A stretch of DNA of 64,000 nt from Leisingera sp. NJS204. Its GTDB lineage: Bacteria; Pseudomonadota; Alphaproteobacteria; Rhodobacterales; Rhodobacteraceae. Numbering within the stretch: position 1 is the stretch's first letter; each line of letters opens with the position of its first letter. Made by a program: the position numbers and the translations under genes. Positions 1 to 7,787 of the stretch are shown here, piece by piece. The stretch lies in the NCBI RefSeq assembly GCF_004123675.1, contig NZ_CP035422.1:58007-122006 (forward strand), written 5' to 3'. A model generated the notes under the pieces. It saw only the letters and a program-made list of their open reading frames with translations. It did no database searches and was not told the origin of the DNA.

Positions 1-567
1 CATTCCCGTTAGCGCGGCGATGCCCCAGGCGCGCAGCTTCGGATATCCTTCGCCCAACAGGGATACCGCAACGGCCAGCCCTTCAGGCGCATTCTGAAGC
101 CCGATGCCGATGGCGAGTGGCAGACCGCCTTCCATACCTCCGGAACCGAAGCCAACTCCGACCGCGAGGCCTTCCGGGAAGTTGTGGATCGTGATTGCGA
201 TGATGAACAGCCAGACCCGCCGTAAGGACGCCGCTTCGGGCCCTTCGCGTCCCGTTCTGAAATGCTCGTGCGGCAGCCTTTCATTCATCAATGCAACGGC
301 CCCCATGCCCAAAAGGATCGAGACGCAAACGATGGCCGCAGGCATCGCGCCGTTCTCGAACATCGGCTCCGCCGCATCCAACGCCGGGATGATCAGAGAA
401 AAGAACGAGGCTGAGAGCATGACGCCGGCAGCGAAGCCGAGCGACAGATCGCGCGTCGCCCGCGACGGGATGCGCCCGAACAGCACGGGAATTGCTCCGA
501 CTGCCGTGAGCGATCCGGCGGCAAGGCTTCCGAGAAAGCCGAGCATTATCGGAGACAGGTTTTCCAT
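1..567 (-). CDS. ZIP-family divalent metal transporter, partial
   Basis: Reading leftward from ATG at 567, 189 codons are open to the window edge, so the C-terminus is missing. The protein is hydrophobic and carries both ZIP signatures: HNFPEG at residues 128-133 and QNAPEG at 158-163, the paired helices that form the binuclear metal site in this family. The Gln in the second motif also occurs in characterised bacterial ZIPs. ZIP proteins import Zn(II) or other divalent metals across the inner membrane. It is the last visible gene of a leftward operon, 12 bp after the DUF411 gene, and its import role contrasts with the exporters elsewhere in the island. The substrate is not readable from the sequence. 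Confidence 0.9.
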   Translation of the reverse strand, partial: MENLSPIMLGFLGSLAAGSLTAVGAIPVLFGRIPSRATRDLSLGFAAGVMLSASFFSLIIPALDAAEPMFENGAMPAAIVCVSILLGMGAVALMNERLPHEHFRTGREGPEAASLRRVWLFIIAITIHNFPEGLAVGVGFGSGGMEGGLPLAIGIGLQNAPEGLAVAVSLLGEGYPKLRAWGIAALTGM

Positions 568-579
568 AAGCGGGCCAGA

Positions 580-1035
580 TTATCCTTCGGCGTAGCTTGA
601 AAAGACTTCGGTCGACCCGTCCTCGCGGATGAGGAAGACATCATAAGCTTCACGGTTTTCTTCCGGCCCCATGCCGGGCGAGCCATAGGGCATTCCCGGA
701 ACGGCGAGGCCGACGGCGTCCGGGCGTTCCTCAAGAAGGCGGCGGATATCAGCGGCCGGGACATGGCCTTCAATCACGTAGCCCTCTATGAGCGCGGTAT
801 GGCAGGAGACCATGCGCTGCGGCACGCCGTTGTCGAGCTTGAAACGAACCAGCGACCCGCCAAACATGTTCTCGCCCGTCGGCGCGAATCCGTTTTCCTC
901 GAGATGGTTCATCCAGGACAGGCAGCAGCCGCATCCGTTGGTCTTGCGGACGTCTATCGCTGTTGCCTCTGCGAGGGCCTGGGCCGCCGGGAACAGGGCG
1001 AGCGCGATGGTCAGAGCTTGGGTCATGCGTTTCAT
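580..1035 (-). CDS. DUF411 family periplasmic metal-binding protein
   Basis: A 151-aa protein with an N-terminal signal peptide (residues 1-22). The DUF411 hallmarks are a CGCC cluster (Cys35, Cys37, Cys38), a Cys-His pair at 78-79 and the conserved GHVPA and VPGMPYGSPGM segments. Proteins of this family recur in copper-resistance clusters and are presumed to bind copper in the periplasm; the biochemical role is not settled. It sits 3 bp downstream of the M23 peptidase gene in the same operon. A second DUF411 gene lies at 13164-13616. Confidence 0.9.
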   Translation of the reverse strand: MKRMTQALTIALALFPAAQALAEATAIDVRKTNGCGCCLSWMNHLEENGFAPTGENMFGGSLVRFKLDNGVPQRMVSCHTALIEGYVIEGHVPAADIRRLLEERPDAVGLAVPGMPYGSPGMGPEENREAYDVFLIREDGSTEVFSSYAEG

Positions 1036-1038
1036 GGG

Positions 1039-2412
1039 TCAGAGCCTTTCGGTTGTCGTCTGGGCAATTTCGCTGTCAAGGTTTTCAGTCAGAAGCGCGC
1101 GCGCCTCGGTCAGACGCAACAGCGCGGCGGTATCATCCACCTCGTTCTCTGCGGCTTCGGCGAGCCTGTCGTCAGAGAGAGGGTCAGTCGGACGCCCATC
1201 TACGAGGACTTCGTAGTGCAGGTTGGGACCTGTCGCTGTGCCGGTTGCGCCAACGCGGCCGATCACATCTCCCGCCGCCACGCGTTGGCCCTGTGTTAGG
1301 CCCTCCGACACGGCGCTGAGATGCGCGTAGCGCGTCATGGTCTCGGAGCCATGGGAGATTTCGACCACGCGTCCATAACCGCCTCGCCAGCCGATGAAGC
1401 TGACCCGGCCCGGTGCCGTCGTCCGTACCGGCGTCCCGCTTGCCGCGGCAAAATCGACGCCGGTGTGCATCCGGACGTTTCCGTAGACAGGATGTGTGCG
1501 GCGCCCGAACACCGAGCTGAGGCGCGCGCCCTCGACTGGCTGTGCAAAGACGCGAAGCACCTCGCCATCGACGTAGATCGTCGCCTGACCGCTGCCGTCG
1601 TCCGGCCAAACGATCTCGTAAAGCGAATCGCCGATTTCCAGTGCGGCGAAGGCGAGGTCCGGCTGTCCGATCTTGTCATCGCCGACGCGCGTCTCGCGCC
1701 AGAGAAGCCTTAGTGTCTCGCCTCCAGCCATCTCACGGCGGAAATCCACGGTTCCACCCAGCATTTGCGCAAGGTCCACGGCAAATCGGGCGGGGATGCC
1801 GGCATTGTCGAGTGCCGCGAAGATCGAGGTGTCGATCACGGCCTCCCCAGCAAGGGTTACGATCTCCGGATCCGGCGCCACGACCTGCGTGGACACCTGC
1901 TCGCCAAAAAGCACCTCGATCCGCACCCCGTCCTCGACGGCGAGCGAGACGGTGCGGGGGCTGCCATCCATAGTCGAAACAACAGTGACCGAATTCCCCG
2001 GCCGCAACCGTCGCAGATCGTATTCCGCGCCAAGTGCAAGGGCGACTTCCGCCCTGTCGGCTCCCGCAAGACCGGCTTCGGAAAGCAAGGAGTCGAGCGT
2101 TTCACCAGAAGAGATGTCGCGAGACCAAGTCAACAGGGGCGGTTCGATGGCCTGCATCGGCCTGTCAACAACAGCGGCCTGCAGCAGGGGCAAGGGGCCG
2201 AAGCCGGGTGTATCTTCCACCCACGCCGTAGCTGGCAGCGACAACGGAATATCCAGGCTCCGGGGAGCTTCAGGACGCTGGGGCATCCAGCTACCTGCCT
2301 GGGCAAGTTCTGGCGGCACGGGTTCTTTCGACAGAACATCGAAGAATGCGATAGCCGCCCCCGAAACGGTCCCCGCAAGCGCGACACCTGCCGCAAAAGT
2401 TCTGAGCCTCAT
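1039..2412 (-). CDS. M23 family metallopeptidase (LytM domain), exported
   Basis: A 457-aa protein with an N-terminal membrane anchor or signal, a long middle region and a C-terminal LytM fold. Zn ligands are visible as His316 and Asp320 (HTGVD) and His399 (LHYEV), with a supporting His at 364 (YAHLS). The first His of the usual HxH pair is Asn397 here, so catalysis could be altered. M23 enzymes cut peptide crosslinks in peptidoglycan. Its ATG overlaps the stop of the upstream SCO gene by 4 bp, so translation is probably coupled. A wall enzyme inside a copper-chaperone and thiol-redox operon is unusual and fits the other peptidoglycan enzymes in this island. Confidence 0.88.
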   Translation of the reverse strand: MRLRTFAAGVALAGTVSGAAIAFFDVLSKEPVPPELAQAGSWMPQRPEAPRSLDIPLSLPATAWVEDTPGFGPLPLLQAAVVDRPMQAIEPPLLTWSRDISSGETLDSLLSEAGLAGADRAEVALALGAEYDLRRLRPGNSVTVVSTMDGSPRTVSLAVEDGVRIEVLFGEQVSTQVVAPDPEIVTLAGEAVIDTSIFAALDNAGIPARFAVDLAQMLGGTVDFRREMAGGETLRLLWRETRVGDDKIGQPDLAFAALEIGDSLYEIVWPDDGSGQATIYVDGEVLRVFAQPVEGARLSSVFGRRTHPVYGNVRMHTGVDFAAASGTPVRTTAPGRVSFIGWRGGYGRVVEISHGSETMTRYAHLSAVSEGLTQGQRVAAGDVIGRVGATGTATGPNLHYEVLVDGRPTDPLSDDRLAEAAENEVDDTAALLRLTEARALLTENLDSEIAQTTTERL

Positions 2413-3035
2413 GTCGCTCCCTCCGTTTCTTCTTCCAACGCGCGGCGGATCTTCGGTACCGCGAATTCCCTCGGTTCATGATAGTCAATCATGGTGACGA
2501 ACCGTCCAGCGGCACCGAACAGGAAGACGCTGGCCGTGTGGTTCATCGTGTAGTCGCCGCCTTCCGTGGGCACCCGCTCGTAGGCAGCGCGGAAGCCGTC
2601 CGCGATGCGCGCAATCTGCCCCTCCGGTCCCGTCCAGCCGCGGATCGCTGGGTGGAAATAACTGACATATTCTGCCATCGCCTCGACGGTATCGCGCTCG
2701 GGATCGACCGTGATGAAAACCACGTTCAACTGTTTGGCTTCGTCTCCTAAATCGTCGAGCCAACCTGAAATGTCCGAGAGCGTGGTCGGGCAGACATCGG
2801 GGCAGTAAGTGAAACCGAAGAACGCCATCGTCGGTCGCCCGATCAGGGTTTCCGGCCCGACCTCGTTGCCTTCATGGTCAGTCAGGCGGAAATCCATCTC
2901 GGTCAGAGCCATAGGCCGCTGCTCGATAGGTTCGGGCGCACCGGGTCCGTCGACCCGCCACCAACCGACGAAGAGCGTCAAGGCAATTGCACCGGCACCG
3001 GCCGCGCCGTATCCTGCGATCGTCCTTCGTCGCAT
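2409..3035 (-). CDS. SCO1/SenC family copper chaperone (first copy)
   Basis: A 208-aa membrane-anchored periplasmic thioredoxin-fold protein. The copper site is visible as Cys78 and Cys82 (TYCPDVCP) with His166 (NHTASVF). SCO proteins deliver copper to, or reduce the thiols of, the CuA site of cytochrome c oxidase, and some act mainly in redox defence. It lies between the PCuAC gene (1-bp overlap) and the M23 gene (4-bp overlap). This SCO-PCuAC pairing is a known copper-delivery combination. A second SCO gene opens the same operon. Confidence 0.93.
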   Translation of the reverse strand: MRRRTIAGYGAAGAGAIALTLFVGWWRVDGPGAPEPIEQRPMALTEMDFRLTDHEGNEVGPETLIGRPTMAFFGFTYCPDVCPTTLSDISGWLDDLGDEAKQLNVVFITVDPERDTVEAMAEYVSYFHPAIRGWTGPEGQIARIADGFRAAYERVPTEGGDYTMNHTASVFLFGAAGRFVTMIDYHEPREFAVPKIRRALEEETEGAT

Positions 3036-3502
3036 TAGTCTTCCGGTCCGCGTGCGGCGATGCCAAGGATCGGCACCTCGACTGTCACCTCGCCCCCGTC
3101 GACAAAAAGTAGGGTCAGCGGAAAGGTTTCCCCTTCCGTCATGGGTTGTTGTAGCCGCATCAACATCGCGTGGAGGCCGCCCGGCTCAAGCGCGACGCTC
3201 TCGCCCGGGGCGATCGCGATCTCACCTGCCGCGCTCATGGAACTCACACCTTCGGCATTGGTCTTCGTCTCGTGGATCTCGGGCATCATCGCGAGGGGTG
3301 TTGAAAGACCAATCAGCGTCACCGGCTCGTCGCCAGTGTTGCGGATCGTCATGTAGGCGGCCCCGGGGCGGTTCATCCCTATGGAGGCGCGGGACCAGGC
3401 GCTTTCGACGACGACATCCACGGGTCCGGCCAGTGCGGGTACTGAGAGCCCTCCAAAGGTCAAGAGCGCGGCCAGTGTGCCCGTCATAATAATCTTTTTC
3501 AT
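3035..3502 (-). CDS. PCuAC family periplasmic copper(I) chaperone
   Basis: A 155-aa protein with a signal peptide ending near residue 25 (VPALA). The PCuAC Cu(I) ligands are present: His77, Met89, His111 and Met113, with 21 residues between Met89 and the HAM motif, as in the family consensus. These proteins pass Cu(I) to SCO proteins or directly to CuA. It is in the same operon as two SCO genes and a DsbA/DsbB pair, which could keep the SCO and CuA cysteines in the right redox state. Confidence 0.93.
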   Translation of the reverse strand: MKKIIMTGTLAALLTFGGLSVPALAGPVDVVVESAWSRASIGMNRPGAAYMTIRNTGDEPVTLIGLSTPLAMMPEIHETKTNAEGVSSMSAAGEIAIAPGESVALEPGGLHAMLMRLQQPMTEGETFPLTLLFVDGGEVTVEVPILGIAARGPED

Positions 3503-3525
3503 CGTTTTGGTCCTGCCTTTTCCAT

Positions 3526-4185
3526 TCAGCTTTGCACGGCAGCAACTTCCGCGGCCACTAATCGACGCAGTTCTGCCTCCCCGAATGGATCGAGCGACTT
3601 GCCGTTTACAAAGAAAGTAGGAGTCTGGCGAACTCCCACGGTTTCGACGTCCGCACGATCCTGATTCAGGATCGCAACGACATCCGGTGCCAGCATTTGC
3701 GTGCGCGCGGCCTCTGCATCGAGTCCGGCAGTGGCGGCGATCTGGAGGATCAGACCGGGCTCAGGCGCGCCGTGCGACGCCCATCTCGGCTGATCCCGCA
3801 GAACGGCTTCGAGCACCGGCTCGTAAACGCCTTGCATGCGTGCTGCCTCGAGCACGCGGATCGCTTCCTCGGATGCCTCGCCATGAAACGCGGTGTAGCG
3901 GATAACGACGCGGACGGCATCTCCATGCTGTGCCATGATGTCCTTCACGATCGGATGGAAGGCGCGGCAAGCCTCGCAGGCCGGGTCAAAGAATTCGACA
4001 ATCGTGACGGGCGCGTCGGCAGGTCCGAGGATGGGCGAGTAAGAGCGGATCATCGCGTCCGCGAGTTCCGGCGCAACGGTTTTTGCTTCGGCCGCGGGGC
4101 CGGGGCGAGTCGCGTACCAAGTGGCTCCGCCGAAACCGGCAACGCCGAGGGCGAGAACGGACAGGATTAAGCCGCGTCGATTCAT
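3526..4185 (-). CDS. DsbA-family thiol:disulfide oxidoreductase
   Basis: A 219-aa protein with an N-terminal membrane or signal segment (residues 5-25) and a thioredoxin fold with Cys70-Glu-Ala-Cys73. The cis-Pro loop (QTPTFFVNG) is near the C-terminus. It probably acts as a periplasmic dithiol oxidase. Its start overlaps the dsbB stop by 4 bp, so the two are probably a dedicated DsbA/DsbB pair. The substrate may be the neighbouring copper chaperones, which is inference from position. Confidence 0.9.
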   Translation of the reverse strand: MNRRGLILSVLALGVAGFGGATWYATRPGPAAEAKTVAPELADAMIRSYSPILGPADAPVTIVEFFDPACEACRAFHPIVKDIMAQHGDAVRVVIRYTAFHGEASEEAIRVLEAARMQGVYEPVLEAVLRDQPRWASHGAPEPGLILQIAATAGLDAEAARTQMLAPDVVAILNQDRADVETVGVRQTPTFFVNGKSLDPFGEAELRRLVAAEVAAVQS

Positions 4186-4604
4186 GTTTGTGTTTCCTTC
4201 AATGAAAGTGCCGACAGGAACCCGATCAGTGCGAAGGCGACCAGCGCCATCAGCGGGATCGGAATGCCGAAGACCAATTGGTTATCATCGGTGCAAGAGG
4301 GGCCGGTGGCCGTGCAGGGCTGGATGCGTTCGGGGATCAGGCCCGCGTAGAGGCCCATGTGCCACAGGGCGACCACGCCACCACCAAGCGCCAGAGCGAT
4401 GCCATAGCGCCCGACGCTGCCGTCTCGCCACCAAAGGCCGAGGCCGAGAATGATCGCGAGCGGGAACATGAAGGCGCGCTGGAACCAGCACAGCACGCAG
4501 GGTGTCTGCCCCATCACTTCGCCGATGAAAAGTACAGCAAGCGAGGCGACGAGGGCAACGATCCATGCCAGCCCGAGGGCGGTTTCTGCGGGTACGCGGT
4601 TCAT
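4182..4604 (-). CDS. DsbB-family disulfide bond formation protein
   Basis: A 140-aa, four-helix membrane protein with both DsbB cysteine pairs: Cys36/Cys39 (CVLC) and Cys97/Cys104 in the second periplasmic loop. It reoxidises DsbA and passes electrons to quinone. It lies 5 bp after the second SCO gene and overlaps the DsbA gene. A second DsbB-like gene is at 40253. Confidence 0.92.
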   Translation of the reverse strand: MNRVPAETALGLAWIVALVASLAVLFIGEVMGQTPCVLCWFQRAFMFPLAIILGLGLWWRDGSVGRYGIALALGGGVVALWHMGLYAGLIPERIQPCTATGPSCTDDNQLVFGIPIPLMALVAFALIGFLSALSLKETQT

Positions 4605-4609
4605 GTCGG

Positions 4610-5212
4610 TCAGATCCTCTCTTCCAGATCGGCGAGAATCTCTTCAGCGGACGTGCCATAGGGCCATGAGTCTGCAAAGCCTGCCTCGGGGTCGAATAGA
4701 AACAGATGTGACGTGTGGCCCATTGTGTAGCCATCCGGAGCTGTAGCCTCTTCGATGCGTTCAAAGAAGATCGGAAACGTTTCGGATGTAGCGGCGATCT
4801 GTTCGGGCGTACCTGTCAGCCCGATGATGTTCGCATCGAACAGCGGAACGAATTCGGCGAGTGCCATGGGCGTGTCCCGTTCGGGGTCGATGGTTATGAA
4901 AATCGGCTGGACCCTCGCGGCATTGTCGCCCAGACCGTCCATCACCGCCGCGACCTCAGACAGTGTCGTCGGGCAGACATCGGGGCAGTTGCTGAAGCCG
5001 AAAAATACCAACATCCAACGCCCCGAAAAGTCTTCTTCCGTGCGAACCACACCTTGGTGGTCCGTCAATTCGAATGCAGCGACAAACGCTGGATCGTTGT
5101 CGGTTCGGGCGCGGTCAGCGCGATAGTCCGACCAGAGCAAAAGCCATACGAAGGCAAGCGACGCGACGCCTGCCAAAACCCAAAGAAATTTCTGTGCCGA
5201 TGTAAGGGACAA
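4610..5212 (-). CDS. SCO1/SenC family copper chaperone (second copy)
   Basis: A 200-aa SCO protein with an N-terminal anchor (residues 8-27), Cys76 and Cys80 (SNCPDVCP) and His166 (GHTSHLF). The start appears to be TTG at 5212. It is the first gene of the leftward operon, with a leader of about 37 nt after the MerR-type promoter at 5249-5279. Two divergent SCO paralogues in one operon may split copper delivery from thiol reduction; that split is inference. Confidence 0.92.
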   Translation of the reverse strand: MSLTSAQKFLWVLAGVASLAFVWLLLWSDYRADRARTDNDPAFVAAFELTDHQGVVRTEEDFSGRWMLVFFGFSNCPDVCPTTLSEVAAVMDGLGDNAARVQPIFITIDPERDTPMALAEFVPLFDANIIGLTGTPEQIAATSETFPIFFERIEEATAPDGYTMGHTSHLFLFDPEAGFADSWPYGTSAEEILADLEERI

Positions 5213-5248
5213 ACCTGCGCGCCTGATTTTGGTTCTTGATTATTGTCG

Positions 5249-5279
5249 CGTTTACATCCTCTAGCTACTAGAGGTTCAA
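5249..5279 (-). promoter_or_regulatory. MerR-type promoter/operator of the SCO operon, CTCTAG class
   Basis: Read leftward, a TTGAAC -35 (5274-5279) and TAAACG -10 (5249-5254) are separated by 19 bp. The spacer holds a perfect 7-3-7 inverted repeat, CCTCTAG-CTA-CTAGAGG (5258-5274). The long spacer with a central dyad is the signature of MerR-family activation. The divergent merR gene 110 bp away is the obvious regulator. Confidence 0.85.
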
Positions 5280-5384
5280 GCGCGAAATCACGTTGTGGCT
5301 TAAACTCACGCGTCTGTGAATCCGGCACTTGTCTATTGGGGCGGCAAAACCTACAAAGACTGTAACTTTTTCATGGAGGCGAAG

Positions 5385-5813
5385 ATGCTCACGATCGGCA
5401 CTCTGTCAAAGAAGACCGGCACAAAGGTGCAGACCATTCGGTACTACGAGCAGATCGGGCTCATGCCCGAACCTGGCCGGACTGAAGGCGGACAGAGGCG
5501 CTATGACAACGCACAGCTCGACCGACTGTCCTTCATCCGCCATTCGCGACAACTCGGCTTCTCGCTTGATGCGATCCGCGAGCTGCTCGACCTCAGCGAC
5601 CAGCCCAATCGGCCCTGCGAAGAAGCCGACGCGATTGCGCGTCGCCAGCTAAAGCAGGTGGAGCAGCGCATGGCCCGTCTGAAGGCGCTGCGCACCGAAC
5701 TGAAACGCATGGTTCACGAATGCAGCGGTGGACGTACTGCCGATTGCAAGGTGCTTGAGGTGTTGCGGGATCATTCCGAATGTTTGACCGAACATGACGA
5801 GATCGGCGCCTGA
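5385..5813 (+). CDS. MerR-family metal-responsive regulator
   Basis: The start is set at ATG 5385 because GGAGG lies 5 bp upstream; longer in-frame starts lack a ribosome site. The protein has 142 aa: an N-terminal winged helix, a long dimerisation helix and a C-terminal metal loop. Candidate ligands are Cys78, Cys113 and Cys121 (Cys-x7-Cys), plus Cys133. A Cys near position 79 with a C-terminal Cys pair is typical of Zn/Cd/Pb/Hg sensors; CueR-type copper sensors have Ser there. So this sensor probably responds to a divalent metal, although the operon it faces is full of copper chaperones. It probably recognises the CTCTAG operators at 5258 and 9292. Confidence 0.92.
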   Translation: MLTIGTLSKKTGTKVQTIRYYEQIGLMPEPGRTEGGQRRYDNAQLDRLSFIRHSRQLGFSLDAIRELLDLSDQPNRPCEEADAIARRQLKQVEQRMARLKALRTELKRMVHECSGGRTADCKVLEVLRDHSECLTEHDEIGA

Positions 5814-5814
5814 G

Positions 5815-6141
5815 ATGCCTGCCGCGCTTGCATACCCGCTTGCGGCCTTGGCCGAGATCGCCGGGTGTTTCGCGATCTGGAGCTGGTGGCGCCTCGGCGC
5901 ATCCGCGGCTTGGCTCGTACCCGGTATTGTAGCCTTGGTGGTATTCGGGTGGCTTCTGGCGCAAGTCGAAACGGTTGCTGCGGGCCGCGCCTTTGCCGCC
6001 TATGGCGGAGTCTACATTGCGGCTTCGGTACTGTGGATGTGGCTTGCAGAGGGTCACAGACCGGACAGGTGGGATGCGCTTGGCACAGCCGTTTGCTTGC
6101 TCGGCGCAGCTATAATACTGGCCGCGCCACGAACCAATTGA
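5815..6141 (+). CDS. YnfA/UPF0060 family membrane protein
   Basis: A protein of about 108 aa with four predicted helices, the usual length of the YnfA family (small multidrug-resistance-like fold). ATG 5815 directly follows the merR stop (TGA at 5811-5813); an upstream ATG at 5794 would overlap merR. The segment [16 protein letters not shown] near the N-terminus is characteristic. The function of the family is unproven. It is probably co-transcribed with merR. Confidence 0.85.
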   Translation: MPAALAYPLAALAEIAGCFAIWSWWRLGASAAWLVPGIVALVVFGWLLAQVETVAAGRAFAAYGGVYIAASVLWMWLAEGHRPDRWDALGTAVCLLGAAIILAAPRTN

Positions 6142-6330
6142 ACTTTATGGTTTGAACTTGAAACCGTCTCAAATCGCGATCTCATCGCCCCATAAAAAGG
6201 GCTATGCTCTGCATTGGTTGGGGCGCCTGCCTGAAAGCTCCCGACGGTCGTACGTGGAACTGACCATCAATAATCAATCCGGAACCCTGATCTGCCAGAG
6301 AGGTTGAAAGATCATAGTTCACAAATTGGA

Positions 6331-6936
6331 ATGGGAAGTATGGCGGCAGAAAAACGAGCAGAAAGACGCACACTTTGGATCGTTCTCGGTCTCAATATCA
6401 GTCTTGCTGCGGCCTTTTTCGCAACTGGGACCTTCGGGGATTCCAGTGCCCTGATCGCCAACGGGCTCGACAACCTTTCAGACAGCTTGGTCTACGCAAT
6501 CAGTCTGTTTGCATTGTCGCGGTCTGCGAAATGGAAACGTGGCGCGGCGAATGTCTCGGGCGGCCTGCTGATCGTGTTCGCCATCGGGATCCTTTATGAT
6601 GCTTGGCGCCGCTATGTCGGTGGGTCGGATCCCCTTGGCACCGTTATGATCGTCATGGCGCTGATCGCGGCGGCCATCAACTCAGTTTGTGTCTGGTTGC
6701 TCGCTCGGCTCAAAGATCCGGACGTCAACATCCGCGCGGCCAATACTTTCAGCTGGAACGACTTTGCGGCAAACCTCGGAATCGTAGTCGCAGGTGGCCT
6801 CGTTGCCTGGCTGGGAACGAACTGGCCCGACCTAGTCGTCGGTGTGATTATCGCCGGGATCGCGGCCTGGGGCGGTGTCAATATCCTACGCGACGCACAC
6901 GGTGAACACCACAAAGCAGTTCACACGGACAAGTAG
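6331..6936 (+). CDS. CDF-like cation efflux protein with an atypical metal site
   Basis: A protein of about 201 aa with six predicted helices and no cytoplasmic C-terminal domain. The start is ambiguous (ATG 6331, ATG 6340 or TTG 6304). The helix-2 motif keeps Asp47 and Asp51 (LDNLSD). In helix 5 the usual HxxxD is replaced by Phe140 ... Asp144 (FSWND), so one of the four canonical transport-site ligands is missing. The fold call is good; the substrate is not predictable. It is separated from the YnfA gene by about 190 bp in which no gene is seen. Confidence 0.8.
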   Translation: MGSMAAEKRAERRTLWIVLGLNISLAAAFFATGTFGDSSALIANGLDNLSDSLVYAISLFALSRSAKWKRGAANVSGGLLIVFAIGILYDAWRRYVGGSDPLGTVMIVMALIAAAINSVCVWLLARLKDPDVNIRAANTFSWNDFAANLGIVVAGGLVAWLGTNWPDLVVGVIIAGIAAWGGVNILRDAHGEHHKAVHTDK

Positions 6937-7025
6937 TTGCGAGAGATCGTTTCTAAAAGAAGGGGTTGAAGCTACAGTAACTATAGAGACTAGTCTGTTC
7001 CAAGACGATTCGAGGAGCGACTCCG

Positions 7026-7787
7026 TTGCAGATAACCAACCCCCTACTTGCACCCACCAAACTACTGGATTTTGATGCCGCGCCTCTTGCGCATCTAATA
7101 GAGAGCCGCAGCTGGCGCGACTTATCCGAATACGATCGGATCGGAGCTGCCTATGATTTCGTTCGAAATGAAATTGCGTTCGGATACAATCGAGCTGACG
7201 ACATCCCCGCATCCGAGGTACTTTCCGACGGCTACGGGCAGTGCAATACGAAAGGCACGCTCTTAATGGCGCTGCTGCGTGGTGTTGGCGTTCGTTGCCG
7301 GTTGCATGGGTTTACGATCCACAAAGGCTTGCAGCGCGGTGTTGTCCCAGAGTTGGTGTATCCGCTTGCTCCAGAGGAAATTCTCCACTCGTGGGTAGAG
7401 ATCGAATTTCAAGGGGCCTGGATCAACCTTGAAGGCTTCATCCTGGATGACGCTTTCTTCGAAGTCCTGCAAAGATCGTTCTCGGACACGGACAGTCTCT
7501 GCGGTTATGGCGCGGGCACGGATTGCCTTGGCGCGCCTCCCGTCGCCTGGAACGGAGAAGATACCTACATTCAGAAAACCGGCATCGTGCAAGATTTCGG
7601 CGTGTACGATACGCCCGACGCCTTCTATTTGTCCCATGAGCAATCCTTTGGAAGGCTGCGTGGTGCCCTTTACCGTCATATAATACGCCACTGGATGAAT
7701 GCGCGCGTACGTGGTTTCCGCAGCGGCCGCCTGAAGACTGACCGACGCGCGACACACGCGCATGAGGAGCCTGCCAATGCCGCATGA
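7026..7787 (+). CDS. transglutaminase-like (papain-fold) domain protein
   Basis: A 253-aa protein with a TTG start at 7026, preceded by AGGAG at 8 bp spacing. A transglutaminase-like core is visible: Cys73 in GQCNTKG, His121 in ILHSWVEI and, at the third position, INLEG (Asn134/Glu136) where the family usually has Asp. No signal peptide is seen, so it is probably cytoplasmic. Such domains serve as proteases, amidases or transferases; the substrate is unknown. The 3' end overlaps the following CDF gene by 11 bp, suggesting co-expression with metal efflux. Confidence 0.75.
   Translation: MQITNPLLAPTKLLDFDAAPLAHLIESRSWRDLSEYDRIGAAYDFVRNEIAFGYNRADDIPASEVLSDGYGQCNTKGTLLMALLRGVGVRCRLHGFTIHKGLQRGVVPELVYPLAPEEILHSWVEIEFQGAWINLEGFILDDAFFEVLQRSFSDTDSLCGYGAGTDCLGAPPVAWNGEDTYIQKTGIVQDFGVYDTPDAFYLSHEQSFGRLRGALYRHIIRHWMNARVRGFRSGRLKTDRRATHAHEEPANAA

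Noticed and set aside
104..595. Open frame on the plus strand at the left edge
   Set aside because: It is antisense to the ZIP transporter, whose HNFPEG motif and codon use are convincing.
1673..2497. 274-codon plus-strand open frame
   Set aside because: It is antisense to the M23 peptidase and has low-complexity Ser/Arg/Pro composition.
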